Of a stretch of 64,000 nt of DNA, positions 25,874-33,453 are shown piece by piece (within the stretch, counting starts at the first letter, position 1; each line of letters starts with the position of its first letter). The stretch covers positions 124,001 through 188,000 of the forward strand of contig NZ_JBKKHQ010000012.1 in NCBI RefSeq assembly GCF_046614695.1, in the 5' to 3' direction. The DNA is from Pokkaliibacter sp046614695 (GTDB taxonomy: Bacteria; Pseudomonadota; Gammaproteobacteria; Pseudomonadales; Balneatricaceae). The position numbers and the translations under genes are program-made. The notes under the pieces were generated by a model that worked only from the letters and a program-made list of their open reading frames with translations, had not been told where the DNA came from and did not search any database.

Positions 25874-26308
25874 CTAGGGTGTCGCATGAGCTTTAACGGA
25901 TGGCACGCCAATGGCGAGCTGATCCAGAGTGATTTCGCCGAAACGCTGCAGCATCAGCTGCTCGGCGGCATTCATGACTTCAGCCAGTGACTGGTTCACC
26001 GCCTGTTCGATCGGACAGGACTGATGCTCATCGGTCAGGCCAATAGTGAAGAGGGTGTTTTCCCCCAGCGCCTTGTGGACATCCAGCAGGGTGATGTTCG
26101 CCAGCGGCAGGCTCAGTGTCCAACCGCCATGATGACCCTTGGCCGCGTTGACATAACCGGCTTCGCGCAGCAACGCCATGGTTCGACGCACCACGACCGG
26201 ATTGGTATTCAGCATTTTGGCCATGTCATCCGAGGTGACCGGTGTGCCGATGGCATTCAGGTGCACCAGTGCATGAAGCACTCGTGACAGGCGGCTGTCT
26301 TTACGCAC
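25874..26308 (-). CDS. Rrf2-family transcriptional regulator
   Basis: A 144-residue winged-helix protein of the Rrf2 family. The helix-turn-helix spans about residues 20-62 (TPVTSDDMAKMLNTNPVVVRRTMALLREAGYV) and the wing is AAKGHHGGWTLSLP. Only one cysteine remains of the iron-sulfur ligand region (HQSCPIEQAVN), so it resembles the cluster-free YwnA/CymR-like branch rather than IscR or NsrR. The start is GTG with GGAG six bases upstream. It is divergent from a thioredoxin-reductase-like gene, a pairing often seen in this subfamily, and probably represses it in response to thiol or electrophile stress. Confidence 0.87.
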   Translation of the reverse strand: MRKDSRLSRVLHALVHLNAIGTPVTSDDMAKMLNTNPVVVRRTMALLREAGYVNAAKGHHGGWTLSLPLANITLLDVHKALGENTLFTIGLTDEHQSCPIEQAVNQSLAEVMNAAEQLMLQRFGEITLDQLAIGVPSVKAHATP

Positions 26309-26523
26309 AGTGGGCTCCGTCTGATCCGGGCGATGAAAAGCAAAATGTTATCATATTACGTATCTTTTTAGGTTACCTGTCTTGTCTTTTGGTTCCTTCC
26401 GCGCCAGACTAATATTAAGTAACTATTAAAGTTTCATGAAATGGTGGTTTGGGTGATCAGTGCTGGCTGACGCCGAAATCCTCTGGTGATGCGCTGTTGG
26501 CGCTAATGAATTCGCAGGTGTTT

Positions 26524-27453
26524 ATGTCTTCTTTATCTTCTTCGCAGTGGAGCTCCTCCGTTTTTGATGTCGCGATTGTCGGTGGCAGTTTTGCCGGGCT
26601 TGCTGCTGCCATGCCGCTGGTGCGGGGTCATCGCAAGGTGGTGGTGATTGATGCGGGTCTGCCGCGCAATCGTTTTGCCGCCCATGCTCATGGCATCTTT
26701 GGCATGGACGGCCTGAGCCCTGCGATGATTCGCGAGCGTGCGCTGCAGGAATTACAGGCCTACCCAACGTTTCGGCAAGTCGAGGGACGTGTTGTCAGCA
26801 TTACGGGTGAGGATGGTCGTTTTTGTCTGGCGACGGAGGCAGGCAGCGGAATGCAGGCGCAGAAGCTGATACTGGCAACCGGTATTCGTGATGAATTGCC
26901 TGAGCTTGCCGGCCTCGCTGAACGTTGGGTCAAGACGGTTATTCACTGCCCTTACTGCCATGGTTATGAGCTGAGCCACCGTGCACTGGGTGTGCTGGGT
27001 TCAAGTGCGATGTCCTGGCATCAGGCGGCGATGATTCCTGACTGGGGCGCCACGACCTTCTTCACTCAAGGCAATATTCAGCTGGAGCCTGAGCAGCGGG
27101 ATTTGCTGGTGCGCCGAGGCGTCATGATTGAAGACTCGCCCGTGGTGACCTTGCTGGGCGAGGCGCCTGAGTTAACGGGGGTGCGCCTTGCCGATGGCCG
27201 TGAAATAGCTATCGAGGGGCTGTACGTTGCCAGTCGCATTAATGCAGCAGAGCCGCTGGCGCTATCCCTTGGCTGTAAGCTGGAGGAGAGCCCAATGGGG
27301 ACGGTGCTTGGCGTTGATGCCATGAAGCAGACCAGCGTCCCCGGTGTTTTCGCCGCGGGTGATCTTTCCAACCTGATGCAAAACGGCACCTTTGCCATCG
27401 CTTCCGGCACCCTGGCGGGGGTGAGTGCTCATCGCTCGCTGATGTTTGGTTAA
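26524..27453 (+). CDS. Thioredoxin-reductase-like FAD/NAD(P)-dependent oxidoreductase
   Basis: A 309-residue flavoprotein. The FAD-binding motif VGGSFAGLAAAM is near residue 18, a redox-type CPYCHGYE motif near 142, and a C-terminal FAD segment GVFAAGDLSN near 277. The NADP-domain glycine motif (GVLGSSAMSWHQ) is altered, as in many members of this group. Thioredoxin reductases pass electrons from NADPH through FAD to the CxxC pair. The ATG at 26524 with an AGGTG site just upstream is preferred; ATG at 26506 is possible. It is divergent from the Rrf2 gene, its likely regulator. The physiological partner is unknown; it may reduce a small thiol protein or a dithiol compound. Confidence 0.85.
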   Translation: MSSLSSSQWSSSVFDVAIVGGSFAGLAAAMPLVRGHRKVVVIDAGLPRNRFAAHAHGIFGMDGLSPAMIRERALQELQAYPTFRQVEGRVVSITGEDGRFCLATEAGSGMQAQKLILATGIRDELPELAGLAERWVKTVIHCPYCHGYELSHRALGVLGSSAMSWHQAAMIPDWGATTFFTQGNIQLEPEQRDLLVRRGVMIEDSPVVTLLGEAPELTGVRLADGREIAIEGLYVASRINAAEPLALSLGCKLEESPMGTVLGVDAMKQTSVPGVFAAGDLSNLMQNGTFAIASGTLAGVSAHRSLMFG

Positions 27454-27562
27454 AGCGACAATAAAGCCTGGGGTCTGGAGTGACTGAACTCTATGAATGA
27501 CTGGAGGTTAGTTACGCTTTCGTCTATAAGAAATAGAGCCAGTCACCGCAGGAGTGCTGTAC

Positions 27563-28876
27563 ATGTTTGGAGCCAAGGTTCGCAGGGAAAATGCCATTCT
27601 GAAAGAAGAGCTCGGTGCCTTCTTGCAGGTGCGTGACGGAATACGTGAAGAGATGATGGTGATGACCCTGGACCCCCAGGGCAAGATCATTTTTAGTAAC
27701 TCGCATTTCGAAAACGAAATGCGAGTAGGTAAGGAAGAGCTGGAAGGTAAACGTTTTGCTGAACTGGTGCCTTCCGACCTGCGTAATACCATTCATTACC
27801 AGAAAATGGTTGAGGCTCTTAAAAGTGGTACTCACTGGATCGGTGCGGTTCAGGCGTCTAATGCCCGTGATCAGCGCTTCTGGATTCGCTGTATTATTCA
27901 TCCTGTAAGAACCAGTGATGGCAAACTGGTCGAGATGTTTGTCATCGGTAACAACCTTACCCGCACTATCGAAAACTCCCTTGAGCATGAAAACATGATC
28001 AAGGCATTGCAGCGTTCTACTGCGGTGATCGAGTTTGATATGCAGGGGCTGGTGCTGGATGCCAACCCGCTGTTCCTGAAAGCCATGGGTTACTCCCTGA
28101 ACGACATCAAGGGCAAGCATCACAAGATGTTCTGCGAGCCGGAAGTCTATGAAAACCCGGCCTATGAGGCTTTCTGGCGCAAACTGCGGGATGGCCAGTT
28201 CGTGGCGGACCGTTTCAAGCGGGTTGATCGCTATGGCAATACCGTCTGGCTTGAGGCGAGTTATAACCCCATCGCCAACTCTCGCGGTCACTTTTACAAG
28301 GTGGTGAAGTTCGCCACGGTAATTACCGATCAGGTGGAGCAGGAGTTGGCGGTATCACAAGCCGCCACAGTAGCGTATGAGATATCCCATGAGACCGATG
28401 CCAGTGCCAAGCGCGGTATGGATGTGATGCGGGAAACCACGGCAGTGATGCAAAAACTGTCGGACCAGATGTCTATCGCCTCGAAAAGTATCAGTGACCT
28501 TGAGCAGCAGTCTCAGCAGATCAGCAGCATTATTCAAAGCATCAGCAGCATTGCTGACCAGACGAACCTGTTGGCATTGAACGCTGCCATTGAAGCCGCT
28601 CGTGCCGGTGAACAGGGTCGTGGTTTTGCGGTGGTGGCCGATGAAGTACGCCAGTTGGCATCCCGTACCAGCTCGGCTACCGAAGAGATCGTCTCAGTGG
28701 TGGGGCAGAATCAGGCGCTGACCGCCAGTGCAGTATCGATTATCGAGTCCAGCAAGAAGCAGGCGGAAGATGTCGTGCATCTGGTGGCGCAGGCCCGTGA
28801 TGTGATTCACGAGATTGAAAACGAAGCTCGCAAGGTGGTGGCTGCAGTGTCGCAGTTCTCGGATCAGATCAAATAG
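27563..28876 (+). CDS. Soluble PAS-PAS chemoreceptor-like protein (BdlA type)
   Basis: A 437-residue protein without membrane segments. PAS 1 spans about residues 30-135 and PAS 2 about 145-265, the latter with KGKHHKMFCEPEV, a conserved BdlA/Aer-type segment. A methyl-accepting signalling domain follows (about 285-437), with the hairpin tip IADQTNLLALNAAIEAARAGE. In Pseudomonas, BdlA of the same plan links nutrient or redox cues to biofilm dispersal through cyclic-di-GMP. The ATG at 27563 has AGGAG eight bases upstream. A close relative is encoded at 40700-42007. Flavin or haem binding by the PAS domains is not decidable by eye. Confidence 0.9.
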   Translation: MFGAKVRRENAILKEELGAFLQVRDGIREEMMVMTLDPQGKIIFSNSHFENEMRVGKEELEGKRFAELVPSDLRNTIHYQKMVEALKSGTHWIGAVQASNARDQRFWIRCIIHPVRTSDGKLVEMFVIGNNLTRTIENSLEHENMIKALQRSTAVIEFDMQGLVLDANPLFLKAMGYSLNDIKGKHHKMFCEPEVYENPAYEAFWRKLRDGQFVADRFKRVDRYGNTVWLEASYNPIANSRGHFYKVVKFATVITDQVEQELAVSQAATVAYEISHETDASAKRGMDVMRETTAVMQKLSDQMSIASKSISDLEQQSQQISSIIQSISSIADQTNLLALNAAIEAARAGEQGRGFAVVADEVRQLASRTSSATEEIVSVVGQNQALTASAVSIIESSKKQAEDVVHLVAQARDVIHEIENEARKVVAAVSQFSDQIK

Positions 28877-28895
28877 CCTCGAACGCTTTTCCATA

Positions 28896-28924
28896 AGAAA
28901 GGCCAGCATTTGCTGGCCTTTTTG
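28896..28924 (+). terminator. Intrinsic terminator behind the PAS-PAS receptor gene
   Basis: Stem AGGCCAGCA/TGCTGGCCT with a short loop and a following T-run. The opposite strand has a shorter T-run, so it may also serve the leftward chaperone gene that ends at 28974. Confidence 0.88.
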
Positions 28925-28973
28925 CATTCTGTGGCGCGAAAACGGATGAGCTTTCTGCGGCATCCATTAACTT

Positions 28974-29549
28974 TTACAGGTTACGCAGCTTCTGCTCCAG
29001 CAGGCTGCGGGCATTTTGTGGCTCGGCACTGCGAATTTTCTGAGGCTGGGCCGGTTCTGCTGCAGGGCGCTTGGGGGTTGCAGCGGGCGAGGGCGCCGGG
29101 CCCTGAGAAACCTGAACTTTCGGCGCAGGTGCTGCCGCTGTCGGCTGGTTACTCAGGAAGTAATGCTTGCGCCAGTCGAGGGCTTCATCCACCAGACGGT
29201 TCAAATGTTCCAGCAGGGTTTTCTCATCAAGCGTCGGCAGTGGCAGGGTGTCGGTGAGCACGACATTTTTATGATCTGACAGGCAGCCAAACACATGGCT
29301 GTGACCATCGTGGCTCAGGTAGTTCTGCTCAAGCAATGCCGCCATGGCCGCCAGTTCACGGCCTTCCGGCAGGGTGCCGAAGGCAACGTAAATAAAGAGG
29401 GTGTCCGGGTGGCGATCCTGACTGTAGGCCAGATTAACAATCACGCCACCGATATCAAAGCTGTCCCCTTTCTTGAAAGGTTCACTGTCGGCAATACCGA
29501 TGCCTTCGCAGAAGCGATCGATGAGCGTTGAGAATGCGTTAAAAGACAT
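28974..29549 (-). CDS. CesT/Tir-family type III secretion chaperone with Pro/Ala-rich tail
   Basis: A 191-residue protein. Residues 1-130 have the CesT fold pattern: an N-terminal helix (FSTLIDRFCEGIGI), strands around GVIVNLAYSQDRHPDTLFIYVAFGTLP, a helix LAAMAALLEQNYL, then HVFGCLSDHKNVVLTDTLPLPTL and a long C-terminal helix ending LDEALDWRKHYFL-like. Such dimers bind the N-terminal region of an effector and deliver it to the secretion ATPase. Residues 135-191 are a Pro/Ala-rich linker with a short terminal helix, longer than usual. It lies 43 bp downstream of the Pro/Gln-rich protein gene on the same strand, the usual place for a dedicated chaperone. No type III apparatus gene is in the window. 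Confidence 0.75.
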   Translation of the reverse strand: MSFNAFSTLIDRFCEGIGIADSEPFKKGDSFDIGGVIVNLAYSQDRHPDTLFIYVAFGTLPEGRELAAMAALLEQNYLSHDGHSHVFGCLSDHKNVVLTDTLPLPTLDEKTLLEHLNRLVDEALDWRKHYFLSNQPTAAAPAPKVQVSQGPAPSPAATPKRPAAEPAQPQKIRSAEPQNARSLLEQKLRNL

Positions 29550-29592
29550 CTTGATGTTCCGATTGCCAAAGCACTTCCAGAGAGCTTACCTC

Positions 29593-31791
29593 TCAAAGTT
29601 CTTTGAGAAAATCTTTTGCGACGTCTGCAAGCTCTGGGGACATGATTTCTTTATCGACCAGCGCGCTGGACATATCCAGACCCTGATCCTTCAGGTGCTG
29701 GACGGTCTGGTTCAGCATATCGACGCTGGGCTTGTAATGTCCGCTCACGCGGGACATTTCCTGCAGACGGCCATTACTGACGATGAACTCACCGGCGCCA
29801 CCCACATCACCACCGGCCAGGAAGCTGGAGTGCTGGAAACGGCCGTTTTCGTGGTCAGCGGTGCCGTAGAGTTTGCCGTTGGAGGGGTCGATAACGAAGA
29901 TACCACCTGCGCCGCCGGCGGGGGTGTTAAAGCCATTGGTATCAAAGAGCTTGCCCTGATTGTTATAGATCAGGCCATCCTTGATGTGCAGCTCGAAGTG
30001 CTCCCGCTCTTTCGGGTTCAGGTACTGAACGCGGGCAGAGAGACCAAAGTCAGCAGAAAAGTTGTTATGACGTCCGGCGATATGTTCGTTCTGGTAACGG
30101 CTGTCCATCTTCGCTGTCAGCGGGAACTGATTACCTTTAAAACCTGAGTCGGGACGCTTCACTTCACTGGCTGCGCTGGTTTCATGCAGACCGCTCATAT
30201 CCACGGCGCCGTGCTGTGCGGCAAAGGCCTTCATGTCGGTGCTGAACTTGTTATCAGAGCTTTCAGAAGAGGTAGGGCTGTGGTTGCCTGCCTGCTGATT
30301 CTGAGGGCGGAAGTCATCCGCAGTCACCGTAAAGCTGGACTTGCCTTGTGGCAGGCCAAACTCGGCCAGTGCCTGGGCCAGGTCATCCTGATCCTGCTGG
30401 GTAATCGTTGAGGCATCCGCACCTTGCTGCGGACGCATTTCACCGGGCTGCGGTGTCGGTGCGTAGAACTTGGGATCCGTCACATAGCCTTCATTTTCCT
30501 GCTGCTTTAACAGCTCTGACTGCTGAGGCTTGGTAAAGCGCTGTGGACGCGGTGAGGCGATCTGATCCTGCTCAATGTGGTTATGTGCCGTGTACTTAGG
30601 CTCATTGTCGACATTGCCTGAGCCCATGTGCAGCTCATCGGCCGATGTCTGAATCTGTGAGAAGTCAGGCATGTCTTCATGGGAGGACGCGGTGCTGGTC
30701 GGACGGCTGCCCTGATGAGAGTGGCTGTGATGCGTATGCTGTGGACGTGCCTGTTGCGGACGCTGCTGTTGAGGGCGCTGTTGCTGCGGCGCGTGATCTT
30801 CCACCAGCTCATACGAGGTTTGTACGGTATTCATCGGCAACGCATCCGGATTGGAATGCTGCTGATAGGGGCGGGTCGTAGCACTGTTGGTCTGAGCATT
30901 CTGGCTGTTCATGCTCTGCGGGCGTGGACGCTGGGGTGCCGAGTTCGGACGCGCCTGAGGGCCGCCTTGTGGACGCTGCTGCGGACGTTGTTGTTGCGGT
31001 GCGTGATCTTCCACCAGCTCATACGAGGTTTGCGCCGTATTCAGCACCAGTGCATCCGGATTGGCTGGGCGCTGATAAGGCCGGGTTGTCGCGCCATTGG
31101 TCTGCGCGCTCTGGCTATTCATGCTTTGAGGGCGCGGACGCTGAGGTGCGGACTGTGGACGTGGGCCGCCATCCTGAGGGCGCTGTTGTGGCCGGGTGCT
31201 TTGTGCTGCTGGCTCTTCCACCAGAACATGGGTCTTGGTGGGAATATTCATATCGTTTAGCGCATCAGGATTGCTCGGGCGCTGATAGACATTACCGGTG
31301 CTGTTGGGACGTGCGCCCATCTGTGGACGCGCCTGAGTGCCGAGATTCGGTGAACTCTGATGCTGGTTTCGGGCCGGCAACGGCGGACGCTGATCCCCCG
31401 CAGGACGTTGCGCCTGAGGCGACTGCTGATCAAAGCGCGATTGCTGCAGCGTCTGCTGAATGGGAGAGCCGTAACGGTTGGGCGCTCCCTGCTGCAGAGC
31501 TTGTCCCTGTGACTGCTGTGGTCCGCCCTGCTGGGGTTTCGCGTAGGCGCTTGGCATCTGCATGCCATTCATCGCCAGCTGGCTCTGATAAGGCGAGTAG
31601 GACTGGGGGCGCATCGGCGGCGGCAGCTGTGGCGAACCGGGGGAACCGGCAAAACCCTGGGGCACTGAATGCGGCATGGCCGCGGAGATTTCGTGGCGGA
31701 GGACATCCTGCAGACGATTGAGCTTATCCCCCAGACCTTGCGTGATCTGGTTTAATTGGGCGTTGAAGCCGGATCTGATATTTAGTCCCAT
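29593..31791 (-). CDS. Putative type III effector with tandem repeats and an IQM-like C-terminal domain
   Basis: A 732-residue protein. Residues 1-40 are an amphipathic polar N-terminus (MGLNIRSGFNAQLNQITQGL) suited to chaperone binding. Residues 45-360 are Pro/Gln/Arg-rich disorder holding three 70-residue tandem repeats from residue 169, two with TSYELVEDHAPQQQRPQ. Residues about 570-700 are a compact domain with KDGLIYN, GKLFDT, IFVIDPSNGKLY, RFQHSSFLAGGDVGGAGE and SGHYKPS. From memory, the HSSFLAGG and SGHY blocks are hallmarks of plant IQM calmodulin-binding proteins and related fungal and bacterial sequences. A CesT-type chaperone gene follows directly. I infer secretion into eukaryotic cells; the activity of the domain is unknown. 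Confidence 0.7.
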   Translation of the reverse strand: MGLNIRSGFNAQLNQITQGLGDKLNRLQDVLRHEISAAMPHSVPQGFAGSPGSPQLPPPMRPQSYSPYQSQLAMNGMQMPSAYAKPQQGGPQQSQGQALQQGAPNRYGSPIQQTLQQSRFDQQSPQAQRPAGDQRPPLPARNQHQSSPNLGTQARPQMGARPNSTGNVYQRPSNPDALNDMNIPTKTHVLVEEPAAQSTRPQQRPQDGGPRPQSAPQRPRPQSMNSQSAQTNGATTRPYQRPANPDALVLNTAQTSYELVEDHAPQQQRPQQRPQGGPQARPNSAPQRPRPQSMNSQNAQTNSATTRPYQQHSNPDALPMNTVQTSYELVEDHAPQQQRPQQQRPQQARPQHTHHSHSHQGSRPTSTASSHEDMPDFSQIQTSADELHMGSGNVDNEPKYTAHNHIEQDQIASPRPQRFTKPQQSELLKQQENEGYVTDPKFYAPTPQPGEMRPQQGADASTITQQDQDDLAQALAEFGLPQGKSSFTVTADDFRPQNQQAGNHSPTSSESSDNKFSTDMKAFAAQHGAVDMSGLHETSAASEVKRPDSGFKGNQFPLTAKMDSRYQNEHIAGRHNNFSADFGLSARVQYLNPKEREHFELHIKDGLIYNNQGKLFDTNGFNTPAGGAGGIFVIDPSNGKLYGTADHENGRFQHSSFLAGGDVGGAGEFIVSNGRLQEMSRVSGHYKPSVDMLNQTVQHLKDQGLDMSSALVDKEIMSPELADVAKDFLKEL
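30757..31287. repeat. 210-bp in-frame tandem repeat inside the putative effector gene
   Basis: Two full units and part of a third, starting at 31287, 31077 and 30867 on the minus strand, each 210 bp or 70 codons. Units begin with YQ-x-x-x-NPDAL and contain a VEE/VED segment followed by a Pro/Gln/Arg-rich run and RPRPQSMNSQ. The exact codon spacing points to recent unit duplication. Confidence 0.85.
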
Positions 31792-31849
31792 TACCGGTAC
31801 CTTAAAGCTGCGCTGCCAGTCTTTTGGGATGTCCCACCGAAAGAGCCCA

Positions 31850-31869
31850 AAGGTCGTTTAAATGACCTT
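31850..31869. promoter_or_regulatory. 20-bp near-perfect palindrome upstream of the putative effector
   Basis: AAGGTCGTTTAAATGACCTT pairs at all positions except one central G/T step. It is 59 bp before the effector ATG on the minus strand and has no T-run, so an operator is more likely than a terminator. Confidence 0.45.
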
Positions 31870-31970
31870 CGGGCGGCATTGTTATCCTTTATGTGTCTGG
31901 AGTTTCGCAGCAGTTCCTTGCCGGACTCATGAGTTTGACCAGTTGGTTCAATCTTCGCGTCTTGGGTGAA

Positions 31971-32312
31971 TTAATCGTCGCGATTAAGTACTTCCAAAAG
32001 CTCAATTTCAAAGGTCAGATTGGCATTGGCGGGCACTTTATCACCCATGCCGCGTTCCCCGTAGGCCAGGGCTGCTGGCACGTGCAGCCTGCGTTTGCCG
32101 CCTTCCTGCATCCCTTGCACACCATCGACCCAGCCCTGAATAACCCGCTTGTTGCTCAGTACACACTGGAACGGCGTGTTGCGCGAAAACGAGGAGTCAA
32201 ACTCGTGGCCATCATCCAGAAAACCCCGGTAATGCGCGGTAATCAAGGAGCCGCGTTTGGCGGTTTTGCCGGTACCTGGGGTGATGTCTTCAATACTGAC
32301 CTGAAGTGTCAT
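31971..32312 (-). CDS. FKBP-type peptidyl-prolyl cis-trans isomerase
   Basis: A 113-residue single-domain FKBP. Family landmarks are GTGKTAKRGSLITAHYRGFLDDGHEFDSS (strand 2 to the bulge), VIQGWVDGVQGMQEGGKRRLHVP (active-site tryptophan and helix) and AYGERGMGDKVPANANLTFEIELLEV at the end. It accelerates folding at proline bonds, probably in the cytoplasm because no signal peptide is present. The frame is open much further upstream to 32576, but that extension is Arg/Pro-rich and overlaps the next gene, so I use the internal ATG at 32312. The length matches minimal FKBPs. Confidence 0.9.
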   Translation of the reverse strand: MTLQVSIEDITPGTGKTAKRGSLITAHYRGFLDDGHEFDSSFSRNTPFQCVLSNKRVIQGWVDGVQGMQEGGKRRLHVPAALAYGERGMGDKVPANANLTFEIELLEVLNRDD

Positions 32313-32451
32313 AAGCCGTTGTCTGTCCTGTGGCGGTGGTGCGTATGCAATCACCGTGTTGCCTAAAAATAAGCCCGAAAGAGCCTCAAGGCGCGCAGTA
32401 TAACAAAGCACTATCGCGCCCGGCGGTGGGGGGCGCTGGACTCTTCGCCGG

Positions 32452-33453
32452 TCAGTGCGCCTTTTCCTGACTGGCTTCAACGCTGCCGGTTGGGTGACTC
32501 GGATGGCTTTGGTCAATGCCTGCGTAACTGGAGAAGCGCGCACGACCTTCGGCCTTGCTTTGATACAGCGCCTCATCTGCCTGTTTGATCAGTGATTTAG
32601 GCTGCTGATCATTGCAGGGAATCACGCAGGCCACACCAATGCTGATGCTGACATAGTCAGAGGCATCTGACAGCGCATGGGGGATTTTCAAGTCCTGAAC
32701 GGCTTTTAACATGGCTTCAGCCCGACCCTCGCCGCCGACCAGATCAGTAAAGGGCAGCAGGCAGGCGAACTCCTCACCGCCGTAGCGGCTCAGAAGATCA
32801 CTGGGACGACGCAGGATGCCCTGCAGGCCCTTGGCCACCATGCGCAGACACTCATCACCCGCCTGATGGCCATAGTGATCGTTGTAGCGTTTGAAGTAGT
32901 CGACATCGATCAGCAGCATGGTCATGGGGCGCTCTTCCCGCAGGCACAAACGCCAGTCGGCAATCAGGTCTTCATCAAAGCGGCGGCGATTGGCGATGCC
33001 GGTCAGGCCGTCCAGCAGCGCCATATTGCGAGCAAAGTCATATTGCAGTTTAAGGGCGAGCTGGGTGCGAACCCGGGCACGCACAATCACCGGGTTGATG
33101 GGCTTGGAGATAAAGTCGACGGCGCCGATCTCAAAACCGAAGGCTTCATCGTTGTCATCGTTTTGTGAGGTGACGAAGATCACCGGAATGTTCTCGGTGG
33201 AAGGGTCGGCCTTGAGCTGGCGACAGACTTCATGGCCATCCATGCCGGGCATCACAATATCCAGCAGAATGATATCCGGCTGCTGGGAACGGGCCTGTTC
33301 CAGCGCCTGTTCGCCCTTGGTGGCCATCAGAATGTCGCAGTCTTCCTTGAAGACCTCATTCAGCGCGCGGATGTTAATGGGCTGGTCATCCACAATCAGG
33401 ATGCGAGGCCGGTGTCCTGAGCGCTGCAGGGTATCGTGCAGTGTATTCAGCAT
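32452..33453 (-). CDS. Response regulator with diguanylate cyclase output (REC-GGDEF)
   Basis: A 333-residue protein. The receiver spans about residues 15-135, with acidic pair DD in ILIVDDQPIN, the phosphoryl aspartate in ILLDIVMPGMDG near 65 and the lysine in ISKPIN near 116. The GGDEF domain (about 155-310) is intact: LIDVDYFKRYNDHYGHQAGD and GGEEF, with an RxxD inhibitory site (RPSD) five residues before GGEEF. It should make cyclic-di-GMP when phosphorylated, in the WspR/PleD manner. Its start shares one base with the stop of the hybrid kinase gene (TGATG), so the kinase probably phosphorylates it, possibly through the HPt domain. Confidence 0.93.
   Translation of the reverse strand: MLNTLHDTLQRSGHRPRILIVDDQPINIRALNEVFKEDCDILMATKGEQALEQARSQQPDIILLDIVMPGMDGHEVCRQLKADPSTENIPVIFVTSQNDDNDEAFGFEIGAVDFISKPINPVIVRARVRTQLALKLQYDFARNMALLDGLTGIANRRRFDEDLIADWRLCLREERPMTMLLIDVDYFKRYNDHYGHQAGDECLRMVAKGLQGILRRPSDLLSRYGGEEFACLLPFTDLVGGEGRAEAMLKAVQDLKIPHALSDASDYVSISIGVACVIPCNDQQPKSLIKQADEALYQSKAEGRARFSSYAGIDQSHPSHPTGSVEASQEKAH

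Noticed and set aside
30924..31721. 265-codon plus-strand frame across the repeat region
   Set aside because: The repeat keeps all three frames open; the minus-strand frame continues into a recognisable C-terminal domain and has the chaperone gene behind it.
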